Source: Corynebacterium nuruki S6-4
Lineage (GTDB): Bacteria > Actinomycetota > Actinomycetes > Mycobacteriales > Mycobacteriaceae
Assembly: GCF_007970465.1 (NCBI RefSeq)
Contig: NZ_CP042429.1
Coordinates: forward strand, 310,001 to 374,000
DNA: 64,000 nt
Direction: 5' to 3'
Under the pieces are notes generated by a model, which was not told the DNA's origin, searched no databases, and was given only the letters and a program-made list of their open reading frames with translations. Positions 59,164-64,000 of the stretch are shown here, piece after piece. Every line of letters starts with the position of its first letter. Within the stretch, counting starts at the first letter, position 1. The translations under genes were made by a program, and so were the position numbers.

Positions 59164-60096
59164 ATGGACAATTCCGTGTGGGAGACTGTCGGATGGACCC
59201 GGCCGACAGTCCTCGACGAGCATCGGGCACTCGTCGCAGTCGACCACCTTGTCACCTACTTCGCCGACCGCGCCGGGCACACCGGACCCCGGTTCACCGG
59301 TTCCCTGTTCACCGAACTTGGCGGAGGAGGGGACCGGCCGGAGACCGCCCACTCCTTCACTGCCGAAGACCTTGTCGCGATCTCGACGCTGTCGGTGGAC
59401 ATCGCCGCCGAGCACGCCCTGCAGCTGCTCGGTGTGGTGGGGATCCCCGAGGGGGAGGCCGCCACCGCGATCTCCCGCGGTTCGACGGGTGTGCGCTCGT
59501 CCCGGGACGTGCCGATCGACCCGGTCGAGGTCTCCCGGCTGCTCGCCCAGCTGCCGACGGACGTCGACCTGGTGGACGCCACCGACGAGGACCTGGCGAC
59601 AGCCGACCGGCTGTGGCGGGAGATCCGGCGCAAGGGACTGGGCCCGACGAGGGTGAGCAAACTGATGGCTCGGAAACGTCCGCGGCTGTGCCCGGTGATC
59701 GACCGGGACGTGCGCAACCACCTGGGCCACGGGAAGAACCGGACCGACTTCTTCGCCAGCCTGCGCACCGTACTACGCGACGGGGACGCCGGACTTCCGG
59801 CCCAGCTGCACAAGATCCGTCAGCTGGCCGTGGCGGAGAGCTGGCGGGCGACCTGGCCGGTGCAGACTCCGGTCGGTGACGGGCTCGTCGCTAACCCGGC
59901 GGCCCCGGAAAGGATCGGTCGGCTCAGTGACCTGCGCGTGTTCGATATCGTGGTGTGGATGGCGGAACAGGAGGAGCGGCGGGACCGCTCAGGTGGTGGG
60001 GCTTTTCTTCTTCCCGAACCTAGCGCCGCCGAGAGAGTTCAACCTCATTTCGACGTTGTTGAGTCCGATGACCGCAGTCGTGAGGGAGGACGGTGA
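59164..60096 (+). CDS. DUF6308-like protein, copy 2
   Basis: A 310-residue paralogue of the protein at 32115, sharing VGW.RPTVL, AVDHLVTYFADRAGHTGPR, RKRPRLCPVIDRDVR, the R-x-L-G-H-G-(K/R)-NRTD segment and RIGRLSDLRVFDIV. Copy 1 ends just after RMAERRSRRG; this copy continues for about 35 unconserved residues that run antisense into the 3' end of the GHKL gene (59989-60096), so the gene's original stop may have been lost. An insert (TWPVQTPVGDGLVANPAAP) precedes the final block. Function unknown. Confidence 0.7.
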   Translation: MDNSVWETVGWTRPTVLDEHRALVAVDHLVTYFADRAGHTGPRFTGSLFTELGGGGDRPETAHSFTAEDLVAISTLSVDIAAEHALQLLGVVGIPEGEAATAISRGSTGVRSSRDVPIDPVEVSRLLAQLPTDVDLVDATDEDLATADRLWREIRRKGLGPTRVSKLMARKRPRLCPVIDRDVRNHLGHGKNRTDFFASLRTVLRDGDAGLPAQLHKIRQLAVAESWRATWPVQTPVGDGLVANPAAPERIGRLSDLRVFDIVVWMAEQEERRDRSGGGAFLLPEPSAAERVQPHFDVVESDDRSREGGR

Positions 60097-60221
60097 AACC
60101 AGTTCCTCGATCTGCTGGTCGCGGATCCGGAGGGGCTCGCCGGTCTCGGTCGTGCCCACCTGAGTGTTGCGCAGCCGGTAGGCGTGCATGACCTTCGACA
60201 CCAGTTCGTCTTCGTACACTA

Positions 60222-61204
60222 GGGCGTGTCTCTTTAAATAGTGGCCGTGTCCCGCCATACTGGGCTCATGGCCGCCACCGACCGCTACCAGCAACTCACC
60301 GATGCCCAGTGGGCCCGCATCGAACCCCTCCTACCCTCCAGTGACGGCAGGAGGGGTCGCCCGTTCCGGGACTCCCGCCAGATCCTCGAAGGGGTGATCT
60401 ACCGGTACCGCACCGGGATTCCCTGGCGTGACCTGCCCGAACACTTCGGACCCTGGCAGACGGTGTGGAAACGTCACCGCCGTTACACCGTCGACGGGAC
60501 CTGGGACCGGATCCTGCAGTCACTGCTGGCCGACGCTGACGCCGCCGGCCTGATCAGCTGGATCGTCTCGGTCGACGCGACGATCAACCGTGCTCACCAG
60601 CACGCGACGAACACGACCCGCCCCGAGCAGCACACGGGGGGCCCAGTCGAATTACAGGAATCAGGCCTGTTCTGACCTTGATGAGTGCGAACCTGCAGGC
60701 CATGGGGTTGGGCGTTCGCGGGGAGGGTTGAGCACGAAGATCCATCACGCCGTCGACGGGAAGGGCCGTCCACTGTCGGTGGTGGTCACCGGAGGTCAGC
60801 GTAACGACGGCAGTATGTTGCAGGTGGTCATTGACGATATCCGGGTGCCACAGCCGGCAGGACGGTCGGGCAGGCCCCGGACCACCCCGGATGCGGTGAT
60901 GGCGGACCGGGCGTACCCGAGTCGGGCGAATCGGGAGTACCTGCGGGACCGGGGGATCGTCGCGGTGATCCCGGAGAAGGTCGACCACGTCAACGCCCGC
61001 AAACGCAAAGGATCTGCCGGCGGTCGTCCACCCAAGATGGACTGGGAGGCGTACAAGGGCCGCAATGTGGTGGAGAGGTCGTTCAACCTGCTCAAACAGT
61101 GGCGGGGACTGGCGACCCGGTACGACAAGCTGGCGGTGATCTACCGCGGGGCTGCCGTCCTGGCTGCGATCGTCGCCTGGCTCAAAGCATTAGGAGACAC
61201 GCCC
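60222..61204 (+). mobile_element. IS5-family (IS427-like) insertion sequence
   Basis: A 983-bp element with ends GGGCGTGTCTC at both termini (inverted) and a TA duplication at 60220-60221 and 61205-61206, typical of the IS427 group. It has two overlapping transposase frames on the plus strand, opposite to the interrupted gene. Clean ends and duplication suggest a recent insertion. Confidence 0.9.
60268..60675 (+). CDS. IS5-family transposase, first frame
   Basis: An N-terminal half of about 135 residues: TDAQWARIEPLLPSSDGRRG, the DUF4096-like YRTGIPWRDLPEHFGPWQTV and the first catalytic Asp in IVSVDATINRAHQH. ATG 60268 is preferred; GTG 60241 is in frame. The second frame lies at +1 relative to this one, and a GGGGGG run at 60636-60641 inside the overlap is a likely frameshift site. 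Confidence 0.88.
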   Translation: MAATDRYQQLTDAQWARIEPLLPSSDGRRGRPFRDSRQILEGVIYRYRTGIPWRDLPEHFGPWQTVWKRHRRYTVDGTWDRILQSLLADADAAGLISWIVSVDATINRAHQHATNTTRPEQHTGGPVELQESGLF

Positions 61205-61207
61205 TAG
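60590..61207 (+). CDS. IS5-family transposase, second frame
   Basis: The C-terminal half of the DDE transposase: GRSRGGLSTKIHHAVDGKGR, VMADRAYPSRANREYL (second Asp), and YKGRNVVERSFNLLKQWRGL with the catalytic Glu. It is probably expressed as a fusion with the first frame by frameshifting and not from its own start at 60590. Confidence 0.88.
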   Translation: MLTSTRRTRPAPSSTRGAQSNYRNQACSDLDECEPAGHGVGRSRGGLSTKIHHAVDGKGRPLSVVVTGGQRNDGSMLQVVIDDIRVPQPAGRSGRPRTTPDAVMADRAYPSRANREYLRDRGIVAVIPEKVDHVNARKRKGSAGGRPPKMDWEAYKGRNVVERSFNLLKQWRGLATRYDKLAVIYRGAAVLAAIVAWLKALGDTP

Positions 61208-63104
61208 GTGGATGAGGTCGATGACCTCGGACTGGGTGGCACGGGGGAACTTTTCGGTCCAGTGCCGGATCTCTTCCTGGAACACCGGGAATGCCTTGTT
61301 GAAGTGGATGGTTCCGTTGGATCCGTCCCGGATCTCCTTGGGATCGAAACGAGCGGCGTAGAGCTTCTCGTTGTCTGCGGTGAATTCGTCGTCCCACGTA
61401 ACTTCGGGGATGCCGTTGGTTGCCCGCCGGTGCCGGCCCAGTTTGCTGCCTGCAGCGTCAGCGGAGAGTCTCACCGTGGATCCGGACGCCCGACCTCCGT
61501 CCGGATGCACGCCGGTGGTGGTTTTTGGTGCCCGGGTGGTGTCCGAGTTCGTGCTGCCACCCGATGTTGCCGTCGGGTTCCCACGGTGCTTGCCGGACTT
61601 CGACTGGGTGAGGGAGGAGCCTCGCCAGCGGTTGCCGAACTGGCTCTCCAGGCGCTCCATCCTCTTCCGTCGGCTTTCCGCGTCCCCGGACGCCTCGGTC
61701 CGCTGACTGGCGATCTTGGCCTTCTCGATTGGCTCCGGGGTGTTGTCCAGGAAATAGTCCCACCATTCCTCCCAGGGCAGCGGACCACCGTCATTGGAGA
61801 TCAGCATTCCCCGGGACGCCTGGGGTGTGACTCCCCAGGACAAGGAGTTCTTGGACATGCGGGGAGGTTCGATGACGAGCCAGACCCGGTCCCGGATCTC
61901 GTCCGGGATGCCGAACTGCCGAAAATCATGAGCGGCGTTCTTGACGTCGTAGGCTTCGTTGTCGTACTTGACCACGATCGAAGGATGGACGAGCTGGTAG
62001 GAGCCCACTCCCTTCCGGTCGTCCGATTCCGCGGTCAGGTACCACTGGATCGTGGTGTCACGTGGGGCCTCCATCGTCCCGGACTGCAGGGCCTTCGTGG
62101 CGTCTCCGGTGATCCGGGACCGGATACCGGACACCCGTCGGGAATGGACGGACCGCCGGTCCTCGGTCCCGTCCGTCCGGACATGGACGATGAACCGGTC
62201 CTTGCTGTCCCGACGGTCGGTGTCCTGGGCGTCCTTCTTCGCCTCTGCGGTGGAGACAGTCAGATCGACCCCCTCAGGGAGATCCAGGAACCTGCTGTTG
62301 AGATAGCGGACGATACCGCGGCGGTCATTCCGGCACTCGTCGCGGAGATAGTCCCCGTCCACCGTGTCCGGGTGGTCCTCGCTGCCGAGGAAGAGGAAGA
62401 CCGTACCCTGCCCGGCGTCCGCGATCTCGTCCGTCTTCAGCAGGGAAGCGTCGATGTCGATCCCGGGGATGGTGATGTCCGGCCGGATGCAGTCACCGAA
62501 GCTGTCCACGAACTCGCCGTTCTCGTCGTAGAAGTCGAAGTCCTTCAGCTCCCAGTAGACGTGGTCGCCGTCCTGTCGTCGGTGGATCCAGATCATCCAT
62601 CCCTCAGGATCTTCCCTGGTCCAGGAGGCGACGATGATCCCGTAGGGGTTCCACTCGTAGCAAGACGCCTTGAAACCCTGGCCGTAGTTCTGCCCGATCC
62701 CGATCTCCCGGCCCCCGCCGCCGAACGAGGAGAGGAAATTAGGGAGTTCGTCCGCGCCCATCCCGCAGCCGTTGTCGGCGATGTAGCGGCGCAGGATGCC
62801 GTGCTTCTGGAAACCCTGCGGTTCAATCCCGAAGTTGATCCACGTCGCACCTGCCTGAACGGAGTTGACGGCGCCTTCCCGGGCCCACTGGAACTTTCCG
62901 CCGGCATGGTATGCCTCGGTGATGAGGTGGTGAACGTCGTATTCGTTGACGCCGACGCGCTTGCTCATGGTCTTCTCCGTTGCTGTCGTGTGTGTCGGGG
63001 TAGAGCATATTGGCAGCGTGGTCGGGAATTATCGTTCCTCGAACAGATATTCCTCTCGTGGGTCGACAGGATCAGTGCCTCCCCGGTCACCCCGGATCGC
63101 TGTA

Positions 63105-64000
63105 TTATGCGTCGGGCGTCGTGGTCTTGCCTGCACGGTAGGCCGCTCGGACCTGGTCAAGTGTCTGACCGGTACCCTCGACCGCCCACCAGATCCATCC
63201 GTTCTCAGACTCTGATCCGGCGGCCACCCGGGCGGCCATGGACGGGGAGGGGTACGTAGTCCCGTCCAGGGCGATGTCGCCATCAGCGGTGACTGTTGCC
63301 GTTGTACCGTGCCATCGGCTGCTCTGCCGGGCGCAGTGGAGGACGGTTCCGACGGGGAGGGCGCCGGATCTGACGAGGTCCTTCAGCGTAACTGTCGTGG
63401 AGGGAGTGGTCGGTCCGGATACATGGTCGGTGACGGTGCAGCCTTCCGGAACCGGCCAGATCGTGAGGATCTCCTCGACAAGTTCGCTGGTCCGTGCCTC
63501 GATGGTCTCCTCGTCCCACACTGGTGGTTCTAATGTGGTGGCATCCCTGGTCAGAAGGACATCATCGTGACTGATCAGGTCCGCACGCTTGGTGGTCCAG
63601 GCGCTGTTGCTGACCTTGCTGTTGAGCTTCTGGGTGAGCAGAGTCAGGTTACCGATCTGGTCGAGGACCGAATCCCGTGTGGCCTCCTGCTCCTCGGTGA
63701 GGTCTGCGGGCCAGTGCTTCCGCCACTTCTGGGGCATGAGGTGCTCCACTGTGCCCTTACCGCGGGGGATTGGTCCCATGGACAGTTGTTTACCGTCAGG
63801 GTAGCCACGCCGGTTGTCTTCGACTGCCTCAAGGACCATACGTAGTCGGTCGCGTCGGTATTTCTGGAAGGCCCGGGCGCCGACCAGGGACGCTCGGACA
63901 TCGTGGTCACTGGGCCAGTACCCGATGGTCGTGGCGTTGGCGGTGAGGAAGCGCGCAGTTTCCGAGGGGAGTGCGTCCTGCGGGGACTTGCTCAGCGTTT
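63105..64000 (-). CDS. GmrSD-like DUF262/DUF1524 protein with RAMA-like C-terminus, partial
   Basis: The gene enters from beyond base 64000 and stops at 63105 (298 codons seen). The DUF1524 HNH-like nuclease region is clear: WPSDHDVRASLVGARAFQKY, RLRMVLEAVEDNRRG, the H-x-x-P motif GTVEHLMPQKW and IGNLTLLTQKLNSKVSNSAW. After a linker, the last 85 residues (LVRSGALPVGTVLHC, YPSPSMAARVA, ENGWIWWAVEG) resemble the RAMA/DUF4357 domain of restriction systems. GmrSD-type enzymes are type IV restriction nucleases against modified phage DNA. The N-terminal DUF262 half is outside the window. 136 bp separate it from the GHKL gene downstream on the same strand. Confidence 0.82.
   Translation of the reverse strand, partial: TLSKSPQDALPSETARFLTANATTIGYWPSDHDVRASLVGARAFQKYRRDRLRMVLEAVEDNRRGYPDGKQLSMGPIPRGKGTVEHLMPQKWRKHWPADLTEEQEATRDSVLDQIGNLTLLTQKLNSKVSNSAWTTKRADLISHDDVLLTRDATTLEPPVWDEETIEARTSELVEEILTIWPVPEGCTVTDHVSGPTTPSTTVTLKDLVRSGALPVGTVLHCARQSSRWHGTTATVTADGDIALDGTTYPSPSMAARVAAGSESENGWIWWAVEGTGQTLDQVRAAYRAGKTTTPDA

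Larger units (their letters stand above)
59989..62968 (-). pseudogene. GHKL (HSP90/MORC-like) ATPase gene split by an IS5-family element
   Basis: The 5' part (62968 to 61205) and 3' part (60219 to 59989) rejoin in frame as ...IDLIHL-VYEDELVSKV when the IS and one TA are removed, giving 664 residues. The GHKL ATP site is complete: Glu31 and Asn35 in EGAVNSVQAG, DNGCGM (65-70) and GGGGREIGIGQNYGQGFK (83-100). Then come a middle transducer-like region, a Ser/Thr/Gly-rich linker near 455-510 and a C-terminal domain. Such ATPases occur in phage-defence and restriction loci, and the next gene is GmrSD-like. At present the C-terminal 77 residues are cut off and replaced by 5 IS-encoded residues (GRVS end at 61190). 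Confidence 0.85.

Overview
The window is a very GC-rich actinobacterial chromosome segment. The order rimM-trmD ... rplS-lepB-rnhB-DUF2469-yraN-comM-dprA-xerC-rpsB-tsf-pyrH-frr-cdsA-rlmN-dxr-rip1-ispG-PBP-map is the conserved mycobacterial/corynebacterial backbone. A DtxR-type iron box, two tiny PorA/PorH-like acidic peptides and the protein sequences point to a high-GC Corynebacterium. The species is inferred, not proven.

Bases 1-27108 are housekeeping: tRNA and rRNA modification, ribosomal proteins, protein export, DNA uptake and recombination, the MEP isoprenoid pathway (dxr, ispG), site-2 protease, a penicillin-binding lipoprotein and methionine aminopeptidase. Two families of non-coding sequence sit between these genes. 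One is pairs of DnaA-box-like TTGTCCACA sites (about 1025, 8355 and 13402). The other is a roughly 160-200 bp interspersed repeat with copies at about 2193, 6105 and 50398.

Bases 27305-37129 are metabolic and accessory. They hold an AhpD/CMD-family protein, an alanine/sodium symporter, the two tandem small peptides (29638-29929), an HSL-type esterase with a carnitine/hydroxyacyl dehydrogenase, a DUF6308 protein, and a LysR regulator divergent from a CitMHS transporter-AtuA-AtuA-like operon.

Bases 37140-46232 are a defence island of visibly lower GC. It contains a type I Wadjet (JetABCD) operon on the minus strand whose jetD is split by a 1357-bp IS3-family element with an ATG target duplication. 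Divergent from jetA is an undescribed two-gene cassette: a probable HEPN-domain protein (RNxxxH) followed by a small SH3-like protein. A lipoprotein and a large SWIM-SNF2 helicase follow.

Bases 50575-59070 carry an SMP-30-like hydrolase, a BrnT-like toxin/antitoxin pair, a GltS-like transporter-amidohydrolase-PII operon with an atypical PII, and a siderophore ABC transporter under a DtxR-like box. Bases 59164-64000 hold a second DUF6308 gene and a second defence-like locus. That locus has a GHKL (HSP90/MORC-like) ATPase gene cut in frame by an IS5/IS427-type element with a TA duplication, then a DUF262/DUF1524 (GmrSD-like) protein with a RAMA-like C-terminus that runs off the window. Removing either IS and one target copy restores a complete reading frame, so both insertions look recent and potentially reversible.
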